From positions 1 to 52,363 of the forward strand of contig CAJTCS010000014.1 of the NCBI GenBank assembly GCA_910574995.1: a DNA stretch of 52,363 nt, in the 5' to 3' direction. The position numbers and the translations under genes are program-made. Positions 32,038 through 41,054 of this stretch are shown in pieces. The notes under the pieces are model-generated. The model saw nothing but the letters and a program-made list of their open reading frames with translations, was not told the DNA's origin and made no database searches. This DNA comes from Oscillospiraceae bacterium (GTDB taxonomy: Bacteria > Bacillota > Clostridia > Oscillospirales > Acutalibacteraceae). Each line of letters opens with the position of its first letter. Position 1 is the first letter of the stretch.

Positions 32038-34005
32038 TTAATGGCAGCCGATCTCCTGGCATTTCCAATAGGCGGTGGGGTCGGTGGGGTCCCAGGTGTG
32101 CCAAGAGGGGATCCACCCGCCGCCGGGTTTGGGCAGGGGGCCGCCGGCCTCCCAAGAGGAAATATACACCTCGGTGCCCAGCACGCAGTTGTCATAGATC
32201 CATTTGGCGTCCCGGCAGTTCAGGCGGATGCAGCCCAGAGAACGGGTCTCACCCAGCAGGTTCCACTCGTCCACCTCCAGGTCGAAGTTGTCATAGGTCC
32301 AGTTGGGCACCGAGTGGAACAGATAGTTCCCGGTAATCTGGGTGCACCACTGGGCCCAGGTGTTGCCCACCATCTGCAGCCAGCGGTAGCGGTCCGGGGT
32401 ATAATAGGTGCCGGTGGGCGTGCCGTACCCACAGGAGACGCGCATGGCCCGCACGGGGATATTATAGGGGCCGCTGCCCCCTTCCCGGCCAAAGATGATC
32501 AGGTAGTTGGCGGGCTTGTACACCTTGATGAAATAGGGCCCAGAAACTACCCCCAGCCCGGATAGGTCCTCCATCAGGCTGCCATCCTTATAATAGCGTT
32601 TCCAAGAGCCCTCCATGTGGAAGCCTGTCACAGTGGCGCCGGTAACAGAATCGAACAGGTATTTCTTGCCGGCCACGGTCTGCGGGCCCCGCAGGAACTT
32701 GCGGGTGGTTGGGTCTACATAATAGCGGTTGCCGCCGTCTGTCAGCCAGTGGCCGGAAACCGGGGCCGTATCCTGTTCGTAAGATTCCCAGGCCTCCCGG
32801 CTGTCGCGCCGCTGGTAGGTGTGGGTGGTCGAAGCCTCTGCGATGTGGGCGTATACCCAGGAATCCGGGAAGACGTCGTAAAAATTCTTTACGTTCTGCA
32901 GGGACTTTACATTGGCGTCCGGGGTGCGGCCCAGCATTTTGTTGATGACCACCACGGCCTCCCCCCGGGTGATGGGGCTGTCAGGGTGGAAGGTGCCGTC
33001 CGTATAGCCGGAGATCCAGCCGCGGCTATAGGCGGTGGCAATCTGCTTCCAGGCCCAGTGGCTGGCGGGCACGTCTGAGAAAGGCACGCTGCCGTCCTCG
33101 GCCAGGCTGTCGCAGGCCACAGCCATGGTAACGAATTCAGCCCGGGTAATGGTGCGGTTGGGGTTAAAATTCCCGTCAGAGCCGCCCCGGATAACGCCGT
33201 AGGCGTACAACTCGTCCACGGCCTTAGCAAACCAGTCTGCCGGCGAGACGTCGGGGAAGCCGGCCGTTTCGCCGGTAGGCGCGCGCAGCAGCCCGTATAG
33301 CAGCTGGACGGCTTCGCAGCGCAAAACGTTGTTGCCGGGCTTGAACATGCCGTTGGTATAACCGTTGATGTAGGCGTCATGGTGGTCTGTGTCCAGCAGT
33401 TCGGAAAGATGGCGTGTCCACCGGGCCGTGTACACCAGGTCTTCGGTAACGGGGGCCGCGCAGGGGTCGGCAAGCTGGCCGTCCTGGTCAAACCAACCAA
33501 GGACCTGGGCGCAAGGCAGCTGGGGGATCTCAGGGGCCTGAGGCAGGGTGCGGCCTTCCCCCAGGATGATCCGGCGGGTGCCGAAGCGGCCCATGTGGAA
33601 GGTAACCGTGCAGGATTTCCCCGAAGGGGTAGGCGTAGGGGAGGGGGAGGGAGAGGGGGAAACAGATGGGGAAGGGGAGGGGGCGTCCGGCTCCTCTGGG
33701 TTTTCAGGGGAGGGGGTCTCGCCGGGCTCTTCCGAACTTCCCGGCCCTTCGGGAGGGGCGGTCTCGCCGGGCCCTTCCGGGCTTTCCGCCCCCTCTGGCG
33801 GGATGGCTTCCTCAGGTTCGTCCGGCTCCCCCGGGGCGGGGGGCGCCTCGGATGTGCCAGGGCCTTCCAGGAGTGCGGAAGAGTCCTCCAGCTGGGAGGC
33901 TGACGGTGGGGGGGCGGCCCCAGCGGGGGCCGCAAAAGCGCCGGCCAACAGCAGGCAGCACAGCAAAACGGAAAGGATGCGGCGGGATCTTACAGGATGT
34001 TTCAT
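32038..34005 (-). CDS. SLH-anchored L,D-transpeptidase (YkuD family)
   Basis: The 655-residue exported protein has a signal peptide (RRILSVLLCCLLLAGAFA), a Pro/Glu/Ser-rich spacer of about 100 residues, and an InlB-like repeat (GWFDQDGQ to YTARW). Three SLH domains follow (YINGYTNGMFKPGNN; FPDVSPADWFAKAVDEL; FSDVPASHWAWKQIA), then a short choline-binding-like repeat (WKRYYKDGS). The C-terminal YkuD domain has a catalytic Cys in RSLGCIRL preceded by HSVPNW. The enzyme would cross-link peptidoglycan through 3-3 bonds or attach proteins, held at the wall by the SLH domains. It is monocistronic. Confidence 0.9.
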   Translation of the reverse strand: MKHPVRSRRILSVLLCCLLLAGAFAAPAGAAPPPSASQLEDSSALLEGPGTSEAPPAPGEPDEPEEAIPPEGAESPEGPGETAPPEGPGSSEEPGETPSPENPEEPDAPSPSPSVSPSPSPSPTPTPSGKSCTVTFHMGRFGTRRIILGEGRTLPQAPEIPQLPCAQVLGWFDQDGQLADPCAAPVTEDLVYTARWTRHLSELLDTDHHDAYINGYTNGMFKPGNNVLRCEAVQLLYGLLRAPTGETAGFPDVSPADWFAKAVDELYAYGVIRGGSDGNFNPNRTITRAEFVTMAVACDSLAEDGSVPFSDVPASHWAWKQIATAYSRGWISGYTDGTFHPDSPITRGEAVVVINKMLGRTPDANVKSLQNVKNFYDVFPDSWVYAHIAEASTTHTYQRRDSREAWESYEQDTAPVSGHWLTDGGNRYYVDPTTRKFLRGPQTVAGKKYLFDSVTGATVTGFHMEGSWKRYYKDGSLMEDLSGLGVVSGPYFIKVYKPANYLIIFGREGGSGPYNIPVRAMRVSCGYGTPTGTYYTPDRYRWLQMVGNTWAQWCTQITGNYLFHSVPNWTYDNFDLEVDEWNLLGETRSLGCIRLNCRDAKWIYDNCVLGTEVYISSWEAGGPLPKPGGGWIPSWHTWDPTDPTAYWKCQEIGCH

Positions 34006-34166
34006 GGCAAATTAACTCCTTGCTATATCACGGTATGTAGAAAAGATTATATCATATATACGGGAGAAAAGGAAGCCTGATTTTGGCGGCCCGGCAATTT
34101 TCATCTTTTTGTAACCTTTGCGCGGATGGAATCCCGGGAAAGGGAAGCCCCGCGTAAACGGGCATG

Positions 34167-34195
34167 TTGCATCCTGCGTGGAAATGTGTTATACT
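34167..34195 (+). promoter_or_regulatory. Promoter of the PAS/RadC genes
   Basis: TTGCAT (34167-34172) and TATACT (34190-34195) are separated by 17 bases. Confidence 0.7.
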
Positions 34196-34258
34196 ACTTG
34201 TATTCGTAACAAAAAATGGCTGACGCCGGGGATAAAAAGAGCGGGAGGGATTCCTAAA

Positions 34259-34618
34259 GTGGACGAGACGACCATTATGAAAGGCATTCTGGATAGCTAT
34301 CCATATCCGATCGTGTTTGTGGACGATACTTTTACCATACGCTATATGAACCGTTATGCCCAGTACCATTATTACCAAGAGCGGGGCTATAAGGACCTGA
34401 TCGGGAAGAGCCTGTTCGACTGCCACGACCGGGAAGCCTCCAAAGAGCGCATCCGGGCGGCTTTTGAGAAAATGAAGAGCGATGGGAAGGAAGCTTTCGT
34501 GGGGGTAAACCTGCGGAACCTGCGCATCTATATGCAGCCGGTGCGGGACGGGCAGGGGAAGCTGATCGGCTTCTTTGAACGTTTCGAGCAGAACCTGCGC
34601 ATAGACAAAAAAGCATGA
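34259..34618 (+). CDS. Stand-alone PAS domain protein
   Basis: From GTG 34259 (GGGAGG ten bases upstream) the protein has 119 residues and is almost entirely one PAS domain: MKGILDSYPYPIVFVDDTF, YMNRYAQYHYY, IGKSLFDCHDREAS, with a C-terminal strand pair (IYMQPVRDGQGKLIGFF). No output domain is attached. It could bind a small ligand or heme and act by protein contact; neither ligand nor partner is known. It precedes radC by 48 bases and is probably co-transcribed with it. Confidence 0.75.
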   Translation: MDETTIMKGILDSYPYPIVFVDDTFTIRYMNRYAQYHYYQERGYKDLIGKSLFDCHDREASKERIRAAFEKMKSDGKEAFVGVNLRNLRIYMQPVRDGQGKLIGFFERFEQNLRIDKKA

Positions 34619-34666
34619 AAGCCCTTAAGGCAGGGCGGCGCCTATGTGGAAGGGGGAAGCCCTGTT

Positions 34667-35419
34667 ATGGGTAACGCGCAAAAGGGCAAGCTGCGGCTGC
34701 TTGGCCCTGCGGCCGGCCAGGAAAAGCGCCGCGGGCTATTGGCGGATACTTTGTCCTGCATCCTTCCAGAAGACCGGGCGGAGCTTGCCGCCAGCGGGCT
34801 TTTAGAGCGTTTTGGCGGCCTGACGGGCGTCCTCTACGCGCCCAAGGGCGAGCTGGCCCAGTCGCCGGGCATGGGGGAAGAGGCCGCCCGCCTGTTGGCC
34901 CTGGTGATGGAGCTGGCCCGGGGCTGCATGGAAGAGCAGGCGGCGGACCTGCAGCGCATTTACGATACAAAATCGGCGGCAGAGGCGTTCCGCCCTAAGT
35001 TCCTGGGGCGGAATACAGAGGCGGTATGCCTGATGCTGCTGGATGGCAGGGGGCGGATGCTGTATAACCATATCCTGTCAGAAGGGTCCGTTTCCGAGGT
35101 GCCCCTGTATGTGCGCAAATTGGTGCGTATGTGCATCGATTACGAGGCGGACACCGTGTTTCTGGCCCATAACCATCCCAGCGGCAACGCCATGCCCTCC
35201 CGGAACGACCTGGTGGCCACCCGCCAGGTGGAGATGGCCCTGGAGAGCATCGACGCCCGCCTGCAGGACCACCTTATCTTCGCGGGGGAGGATTATTTCT
35301 CCTTTTCCGCCAGCACCCTGTGGACCCGGGGCCGGGAACAGCTGCGGGCCTACCGGAAAGGCGAGCTGGACGCGGCCCGGAAACTGGAGCGGGAGCTTTT
35401 GCAGAAGCAAGGCAGATGA
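34667..35419 (+). CDS. radC: RadC-family JAB-domain protein
   Basis: The 250-residue protein has a helical N-terminus (RRGLLADTLSCILPEDRA) in place of the usual UPF0758 helix-hairpin-helix, then the JAB/MPN domain with the metal motif HNHPSGNAMPSRND and a preceding FLAH. Members are predicted metalloproteases or nucleases; despite the name, a repair role is not established. The start at 34667 has AGGGGG ten bases upstream; GTG 34646 is an alternative. The next gene is prfB. Confidence 0.85.
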   Translation: MGNAQKGKLRLLGPAAGQEKRRGLLADTLSCILPEDRAELAASGLLERFGGLTGVLYAPKGELAQSPGMGEEAARLLALVMELARGCMEEQAADLQRIYDTKSAAEAFRPKFLGRNTEAVCLMLLDGRGRMLYNHILSEGSVSEVPLYVRKLVRMCIDYEADTVFLAHNHPSGNAMPSRNDLVATRQVEMALESIDARLQDHLIFAGEDYFSFSASTLWTRGREQLRAYRKGELDAARKLERELLQKQGR

Positions 35420-35485
35420 GGCCGGGGGACAGGGGGCCCGGGGATGTTGGGAGATCTGGAATATCACCACGATGGAGGTACCGAT

Positions 35486-36613
35486 ATGCTGCAATTTGAA
35501 GAACTGAAGCGGCAGCTCCACGAGCGGGAGGCCGCTTTAGAGGAGCTGAAAGACGCCCTGGGCTTGCCGCGCCTGCGGGAAGAGGTGGAGATGCTGGAGC
35601 ATAAGTCCGCCGAGCCGGGCTTCTGGGACGACATGGAAAAGGCCCAGAAGGTCACCCAGCGCATGGCCGCCCTGAAGGGCAAGGACGAAAGCTATCAGAA
35701 GCTGTGCGCCCGGGCCGGGGACTGTATGGCCCTCATTGAGATGGGGGACGAGGCCGAGGACCTCTCCCTGGTAGAGGAGGCCCAGCAGGAGATCGACGCC
35801 ATACGGGCGGAGACCGAGACCATGCGGCTTTCCACGCTGCTGACAGGCGAATACGACCAGAATAACGCTATCTTGACTTTCCATGCCGGTTCTGGCGGCA
35901 CCGAGGCCCAGGACTGGGCCGAGATGCTTTTCCGCATGTACAGCCGCTGGGCCGAGCGCCGGGGCTACAAGGTCAGCACCCTGGACTACCTGGACGGGGA
36001 CGAGGCCGGCCTGAAAAGCGCCTCTATCCTGGTGGAAGGGGAGAATGCCTACGGCTACCTGAAGGGGGAGGCTGGGGTGCACCGTCTGGTGCGGGTGTCC
36101 CCCTTTGACGCGGCGGGCCGCAGGCACACCTCCTTCTCCTCCTTAGAAGTCATGCCCGAGATCGAAGAGGACAACTCGGTGGAGATCAGCCCGGACGACA
36201 TCAAGATGGAGGTGTACCGGGCCTCTGGCGCGGGCGGCCAGAAGGTCAACAAGACCTCCTCCGCCGTGCGGCTGATCCACATCCCGACGGGCATCGTGGT
36301 CTCCTGCCAGGTAGAGCGCAGCCAGTACCAGAACCGGGATGTGGCCATGAAGATGCTGATCTCCAAGCTGGTGGAGATCAAAGAGCGGGAGAACCTGGAG
36401 AAAATTTCCGATATCAAGGGCGAACAGAAGGAGATCACCTGGGGCAGCCAGATCCGCTCATATGTATTCATGCCCTACACCATGGTAAAAGACCACCGCA
36501 CGGGCTTTGAAACCGGCAACGTGAACGCTGTGATGGACGGGGACCTGGACGGCTTTATCAACGCCTATTTGACGGCTGCCAGCCAGAACGCCTTGGGGGA
36601 GAACATCGAGTAG
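35486..36613 (+). CDS. prfB: Peptide chain release factor 2
   Basis: The 375-residue protein recognises UGA and UAA stop codons and triggers peptide release on the ribosome. It has the GGQ catalytic motif (SGAGGQKVNKTSS), the SPF stop-codon recognition motif (VSPFDAAGRRH), a helical N-terminal domain and the usual C-terminus. The frame is continuous, so the UGA-dependent programmed frameshift that controls prfB in many bacteria is absent. ATG 35486 has GGAGGT upstream. A strong terminator follows. Confidence 0.95.
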   Translation: MLQFEELKRQLHEREAALEELKDALGLPRLREEVEMLEHKSAEPGFWDDMEKAQKVTQRMAALKGKDESYQKLCARAGDCMALIEMGDEAEDLSLVEEAQQEIDAIRAETETMRLSTLLTGEYDQNNAILTFHAGSGGTEAQDWAEMLFRMYSRWAERRGYKVSTLDYLDGDEAGLKSASILVEGENAYGYLKGEAGVHRLVRVSPFDAAGRRHTSFSSLEVMPEIEEDNSVEISPDDIKMEVYRASGAGGQKVNKTSSAVRLIHIPTGIVVSCQVERSQYQNRDVAMKMLISKLVEIKERENLEKISDIKGEQKEITWGSQIRSYVFMPYTMVKDHRTGFETGNVNAVMDGDLDGFINAYLTAASQNALGENIE

Positions 36614-36649
36614 CCGCCGCAGAGGTGGGGCTGCCGCCCCAAACCCTGC

Positions 36650-36682
36650 TTTAAGGGACTTTTTTCAAAAAGTCCCTTAAAA
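36650..36682 (+). terminator. Terminator after prfB
   Basis: TTTAAGGGACTTTTT pairs with AAAAAGTCCCTTAAA across a 1-3 base loop, with more T downstream. Confidence 0.85.
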
Positions 36683-36746
36683 ATCTTCAAAAACTTTTTT
36701 GTTTTCATGTGTTATCAATTTTAGGGCTGAGCAGGGAGGGATGAAA

Positions 36747-37259
36747 ATGGAATTTGCATTGGAGCGGGTCGCAGTTGACCAAAAAGAAATATTGCGCAAT
36801 CTGCTGGAAAAGTACGACTATGAATTCTCCCAGTACGACGGCCGGGATGTAAACGCCTTGGGCCTATACGGCTACAGCTACCTGGACAATTATTGGACGG
36901 AGGAGGGCCGCTGGGCATTCTTCCTGAAGGTGGATGGGAAACTGGCAGGCTTTGCCATGGTAAACGACTATCCCGAGGCAGGCGAGCCCGTGGATTACTG
37001 CATGTCCGAGTTTTTCGTCATGTACAAATACCGCCGGTGCGGCTTAGGGAAATGGGCGGCTTATGAGCTGTTCGGCCGCTTCCCGGGGCTGTGGCAGCTG
37101 AAGCGCACCCCGCGCAACCAGGGGTCGGTCTATTTCTGGGACAAGGTGGTCGGCGGGTACACCAAAGGGGATTTTAAGATGGAGCAGGGCCGGGCCGACA
37201 TCGCTTATGACGACGGTACCCCGGCAGACCTGTTCACGTTCCGTACAGACGTGCGGTAG
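36747..37259 (+). CDS. GNAT-like N-acetyltransferase
   Basis: The protein of about 170 residues has the acetyl-CoA loop YRRCGLGKWAAYELF and a GNAT-like strand order (RWAFFLKVDGKLAGFAMVND, MSEFFVMYKYR). The substrate is unknown. ATG codons at 36741 and 36747 are both possible; the gggagg at 36734-36739 is spaced best from 36747. The 3' end abuts the VanY-like gene, which starts 6 bases after the TAG, so the two are probably co-transcribed. Confidence 0.75.
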   Translation: MEFALERVAVDQKEILRNLLEKYDYEFSQYDGRDVNALGLYGYSYLDNYWTEEGRWAFFLKVDGKLAGFAMVNDYPEAGEPVDYCMSEFFVMYKYRRCGLGKWAAYELFGRFPGLWQLKRTPRNQGSVYFWDKVVGGYTKGDFKMEQGRADIAYDDGTPADLFTFRTDVR

Positions 37260-37264
37260 GGGGG

Positions 37265-38164
37265 ATGCATTTGCGGCGCGGCAGGCAAAAGCGGGTCTAT
37301 CTGAAAAGCACAGACCATCTGCTGGACATCAGCCCGGCAGGGCGGAACATTTTCGTTTCCCGCGACAAACAGATCCAGAACCGCCAGGCCCGGCGCATCA
37401 AGGTGTGGATGCGCATCATAGCGGTGCTGGCAGCCGTTGGGGCCAGCGCGGCCCTGGGGCTTTTTGTGTGGTGTTACCTGGTGCCTTATTTCCAGCAGGA
37501 GTTTATTTTGCCCCCATCGGCCTCTTTGGATGAGGAAGACCCCTTGCTGACAGGCAGCATGGCGCCGCTGCCCGTCTATGACGCCATGGGGCTGCCGGTG
37601 TATGACGACGACATGTGCCTGTTTGTCATCAACCAGTTTTCCCCGGTGGGGGAGGACAGCGTGCCCACCTTGGTGACAGCCGAGGGCGTGCAGGTAGACG
37701 CCCGCATTGCCGATGCTTTGCGGCTGCTTTCCACCGCTGCCCAGGAGGACGGGCTGGCCTTGGTCTTCACAGAGGGGTACGTGGATTACGCGGAGCAAGG
37801 CAGGCGCTTTGAAAAGCGGGTGGAGGAACTGATGTCCGGCGAAGAGGCCCGTACCGCCGTTATGGCGAAGACCGAGGCCAAAAGCCAGCAGCCCATGGCT
37901 GGCCAAAGCGATTTCCAGACCGGCTTGTGCGTGCGCCTTTCCGGCGACCCGGAGACCTTCGCAGACTCCCGCACCTATTCCTGGCTGCGGAACAACATGG
38001 GCAAGTATGGCTTTATATTCCGGTACCCGGAATATAAAGACGCTATGACGGGCATGGAGCCGGACCCCACGGTCATCCGGTATGTGGGAAGCGCCAATGC
38101 CGCCGCCATGCAGCAGCGTTCTATGTGCCTAGAGGAGTACATCAGTTATCTGGGCAGCCAGTAG
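37265..38164 (+). CDS. Catalytically dead VanY-like membrane protein
   Basis: The 299-residue protein has a cytoplasmic basic start, one membrane segment (about 48-73) and an extracellular M15B-like domain. It aligns along its length with the vanY product of this window: shared segments include KYGFIFRYP, IRYVGSANAAA versus HYRYVGVEAA, and MCLEEYISYL versus LCLEEYLAK. The zinc motif SxHxxGxAxD has become SDFQTGLCVR, and the EVWHYRYVG segment has become DPTVIRYVG. The zinc ligands and the catalytic acid are therefore gone. It should bind but not cut a peptidoglycan-like ligand; a sensor or decoy role is inference. It follows the acetyltransferase gene by 6 bases. Confidence 0.8.
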   Translation: MHLRRGRQKRVYLKSTDHLLDISPAGRNIFVSRDKQIQNRQARRIKVWMRIIAVLAAVGASAALGLFVWCYLVPYFQQEFILPPSASLDEEDPLLTGSMAPLPVYDAMGLPVYDDDMCLFVINQFSPVGEDSVPTLVTAEGVQVDARIADALRLLSTAAQEDGLALVFTEGYVDYAEQGRRFEKRVEELMSGEEARTAVMAKTEAKSQQPMAGQSDFQTGLCVRLSGDPETFADSRTYSWLRNNMGKYGFIFRYPEYKDAMTGMEPDPTVIRYVGSANAAAMQQRSMCLEEYISYLGSQ

Positions 38165-38268
38165 GGCCTGGATACGGGGCCCGGGGAAAGCGTGGGGTTT
38201 TAGGGCCGGGTTTCTGTACCCGCCAAAGGCCATGCGATGCCCAAAAACAAGAAAAGGGGCTGTCTATC

Positions 38269-39534
38269 GTGAAGCGGGAAATGGAGGGGCTGGCAGAGAG
38301 GCTGGGGCAATACTTGCTGGCCTTTTGCAAGTGGGCGGCCGCCGCGGCCCTGTTGGGGGCGGTGTGCGGCGTGTTAGGGGCTGGGTTCCACCTGGCCATC
38401 GATTGGGCCACGGAATTCCGCATGGCCCATACCTGGGTCATCTGGGCGCTGCCTGCGGCAGGCGCTGTGTCGCTGCTGCTGTATAAGCTGTGCCGGGTAG
38501 GTTTGGACGTGGGCACCGACCTTGTAGTACGTTCCGCCACCACAAACGAGCATGTGCCCATGCTGCTTGCCCCGTTGATTATGGCCGGCACGCTGCTGTC
38601 CCACCTGTTTGGGGCGTCTGTGGGCCGGGAAGGGGCGGCCCTGCAGCTGGGCGGCAGTATCGGCCATAATTTTGGCGAAAGGCTGCGGTTCGACCGGGAC
38701 GATGTGCAGGTGCTTACCCTGTGCGGCATGGCAGGATGTTTTTCCGCCCTGTTTGGAACCCCGCTGACTGCGGCCATCTTCGTATTAGAGGTCATCCAGG
38801 TGGGCGCTATGGGCTATAACGCCTTGTTGCCCAGCATTGTCTCCTCCTATACGGCCGCCACCATGGCCCGGGCCATGGGCGCTGTACCCATGGCCTACGC
38901 CCTGCAAAACGGCACGCCGGCTTTCCGCCCGGTGCTGGCCCTGCGGGTGGCGGCGTTGGCGGCGCTGTGTGCCCTGGTGGGGATTTTCTTCTGTACCTGC
39001 ATCCATAAGGCGGGGCGCCTGGCAGCCCGTCTGCTGCCAAACCCATATCTGCGTATAGGGGCGGGAGGCCTGTTGGTGGCGGTGCTTGTCCCTGTATTTG
39101 GCCTGTACGACTACGCCGGGGCGGGCGGGCACATGATCTACCAGGCTGTTACAGGGGGAAGCGCCAGCCCCCTGGCATTCCTCTTGAAGCTGGCCTTTAC
39201 CGCCCTGTGCGTGGGGGTAGGCTTCCGTGGCGGGGAGATCGTGCCTACCTTGTTCATAGGGGCTACATTCGGCTGCGTGGCAGGCCCCTGGCTGGGCTTA
39301 GAGCCGGGCTTTGCCGCTGCGGTGGGGCTTGTCGCCTTGTTCTGCTCGGCGGTAAACTGCCCTATAGCCTCTATCTTCCTGGCAGCCGAACTTTTCGCCC
39401 CGGGGGACCTGTCCCTGTTCGGCATCGCGGTAGCGGTGGCCTATGTGCTTTCCGGCTACTTTGGCCTCTATAGCAGCCAAGAGTTCGTCTTCTCCAAGAT
39501 TAAGCGGGAGATTTTACATAAAAAAGCGAAATAG
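38269..39534 (+). CDS. ClC-family chloride channel/transporter
   Basis: The 421-residue membrane protein carries ClC motifs: GREGAALQLGGSIG near residue 120 with the gating Glu, an upstream LFGASVGREG, GCFSALFGTPLTAAIFVLE, and FRGGEIVPTLFIGATFG in the C-terminal half. Ten or more hydrophobic helices are visible. Bacterial ClCs exchange chloride for protons, or fluoride in one branch; the GREGA gating Glu favours chloride/proton exchange. GTG 38269 follows AAAAGGGG; ATG 38281 is an alternative. No CBS domains are attached. Confidence 0.88.
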   Translation: MKREMEGLAERLGQYLLAFCKWAAAAALLGAVCGVLGAGFHLAIDWATEFRMAHTWVIWALPAAGAVSLLLYKLCRVGLDVGTDLVVRSATTNEHVPMLLAPLIMAGTLLSHLFGASVGREGAALQLGGSIGHNFGERLRFDRDDVQVLTLCGMAGCFSALFGTPLTAAIFVLEVIQVGAMGYNALLPSIVSSYTAATMARAMGAVPMAYALQNGTPAFRPVLALRVAALAALCALVGIFFCTCIHKAGRLAARLLPNPYLRIGAGGLLVAVLVPVFGLYDYAGAGGHMIYQAVTGGSASPLAFLLKLAFTALCVGVGFRGGEIVPTLFIGATFGCVAGPWLGLEPGFAAAVGLVALFCSAVNCPIASIFLAAELFAPGDLSLFGIAVAVAYVLSGYFGLYSSQEFVFSKIKREILHKKAK

Positions 39535-39630
39535 CGGCCTTATGCTTTGCCCAGTAGGCCGGTAGGGCTTTGGGTTTTTACCCCCCCTCTTATGCGTAAG
39601 GGCGATAGTATAGGTCCGTGGGCACAAGAA

Positions 39631-39672
39631 AGGAAAGGGGGCGCGGCCAGATGCCGCGCCCCCTTCCCTTTT
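39631..39672. terminator. Bidirectional terminator
   Basis: GGGGGCGCGGC-cagat-GCCGCGCCCCC with flanking AAGG/CCTT lies between the ClC and Gfo/Idh genes, which converge. Confidence 0.9.
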
Positions 39673-39719
39673 ACAAATATAGAACAAGAGGGTAGAAACG
39701 TATAGGGCCTTTGATAGGT

Positions 39720-40844
39720 TTACTCGAAGCTTACCGCCACGCCTTTCGCGTCCGATTCCAGCGCGGCTTCCATCAGCCGCAGCACCCGCAGGGCCTCTTC
39801 GTTCTTGATGACCGGCTCGGCCTTGCCCAGCACCACGTCGCACATGTTGGAGTAAAGCTGGTTGCGGTCATAGCTGATGTCCGGCAAGGGCAGGTCGTCC
39901 AGGGTGTCCGCGTTCCGGGGGGCCATGGTTTTCGAGAGGCCCTCGCCCATGAGGATGGGGGTGGCGTCCTTGTCCTCCCAGCTGCGCAGGATGACCATAT
40001 GGCCAGGGTCGCGGAAGTCTCGGATCTCAGCGGTGCCCTGGGTGCCGCACATGTACCAATGGGGCAGGGTAATGAAGTTGCAGGTGCCTACCTCCACGGT
40101 GGCGGTCAGGCCGCTCTCAAACACCAGGTTCATGATGAAGCCGTCGTCCACCTCATCGTTGGTAACGTGGGTCATCCTGGCATATACGGTCTTGATCTTC
40201 TCGGGGACCATCATCACCAGCCGGTCCAGCAGGTGCACGCCCCAGTCGAACATCATGCCGCCGCCCTGGGCTTTCACGCCGCGCCAGTCTCCAGGGATGC
40301 CCCGGCTGCCGTGATAGCGGCTTTCGATGTGGAACACATCGCCCAGGGTCTTTTCCTCATACAGCTTTTTCATGACCAGGTAATCCTTGTCCCAGCGCCG
40401 GTTCTGCCGGGGATAGAACGCTTTGCCCGTCTCCTTGGCAACCTCCAGCACGTCCTCCAGGTCTTTGGAATGCATCATCACAGGCTTTTCACACAGCACA
40501 TGCTTGCCCGCCCGCATGGCCCGGATGGAAAGGTCCTTGTGGCTGTCATTGGGGGTGGCCACCAGCACCACGTCCACTTGGGGGTCTTCCAAAATGGCCT
40601 CGAAGCTGCCATAGGTATGGAAGCCCTGGGCCTGGGACCATTGCTGCCGCTCCTCTTTCACGTCGAAGGTGCCGGCCAATACCATTTTGGTTTTCAGGTC
40701 CGTGTCGCCGGGGGCCAGCTCCCGGCCCTTCGAGCCGTCCGTCATCCAAAGGGCCTGGCCACTGCCGGTGGCGATAGCCACAGCGTGGCCGCCGCCCATG
40801 CCGCCGCAGCCCACAATGGCCACGGCAATCTTCCCGTCTATCAT
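39720..40844 (-). CDS. Gfo/Idh/MocA family oxidoreductase
   Basis: The 374-residue enzyme starts MIDGKIAVAIVGCGGMGGGH with a Rossmann dinucleotide motif. It continues with the family EKP motif in GKHVLCEKPVMMHS and catalytic-type GGGMMFDWGVHLLD in the C-terminal domain. It should oxidise or reduce a sugar or inositol-like substrate with NAD(P); the substrate is unknown. The start at 40844 is chosen because GGAGG lies just upstream; an upstream ATG would add 15 unrelated residues. It is monocistronic. Confidence 0.88.
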   Translation of the reverse strand: MIDGKIAVAIVGCGGMGGGHAVAIATGSGQALWMTDGSKGRELAPGDTDLKTKMVLAGTFDVKEERQQWSQAQGFHTYGSFEAILEDPQVDVVLVATPNDSHKDLSIRAMRAGKHVLCEKPVMMHSKDLEDVLEVAKETGKAFYPRQNRRWDKDYLVMKKLYEEKTLGDVFHIESRYHGSRGIPGDWRGVKAQGGGMMFDWGVHLLDRLVMMVPEKIKTVYARMTHVTNDEVDDGFIMNLVFESGLTATVEVGTCNFITLPHWYMCGTQGTAEIRDFRDPGHMVILRSWEDKDATPILMGEGLSKTMAPRNADTLDDLPLPDISYDRNQLYSNMCDVVLGKAEPVIKNEEALRVLRLMEAALESDAKGVAVSFE

Positions 40845-40903
40845 AAGAAATGCCTCCTTCATGGTTGTTTTGCAGGCGCTTGCGCCCATATCTTCCCAAC
40901 CCC

Positions 40904-40932
40904 ATTCTACACGATATCGTCCGCATTATCAA
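40904..40932 (-). promoter_or_regulatory. Promoter of the Gfo/Idh gene
   Basis: On the minus strand, TTGATA (40927-40932) and TAGAAT (40904-40909) are separated by 17 bases. Confidence 0.65.
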
Positions 40933-40985
40933 GTGCTGTAGCCAAAGAAGTTTTACACCCATCCCCTTCTTCGGTGAAAAAAAAC

Positions 40986-41014
40986 TTGACAAGCCGGGGC
41001 GTGGGGAGTAAAAT
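40986..41014 (+). promoter_or_regulatory. Promoter of the aromatic operon
   Basis: TTGACA (40986-40991) and TAAAAT (41009-41014) are separated by 17 bases. Transcription should start near 41021, about 280 bases before aroF and 34 bases before the leader peptide. Confidence 0.88.
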
Positions 41015-41054
41015 TTATAAGAAAGATACGCGATAAACGGAAGGGAGCCGTACC

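Noticed and set aside
33379..34040. Gly/Arg/Pro-rich plus-strand frames opposite the L,D-transpeptidase
   Set aside because: They mirror the Pro/Glu/Ser-rich spacer on the other strand and have no independent signals.
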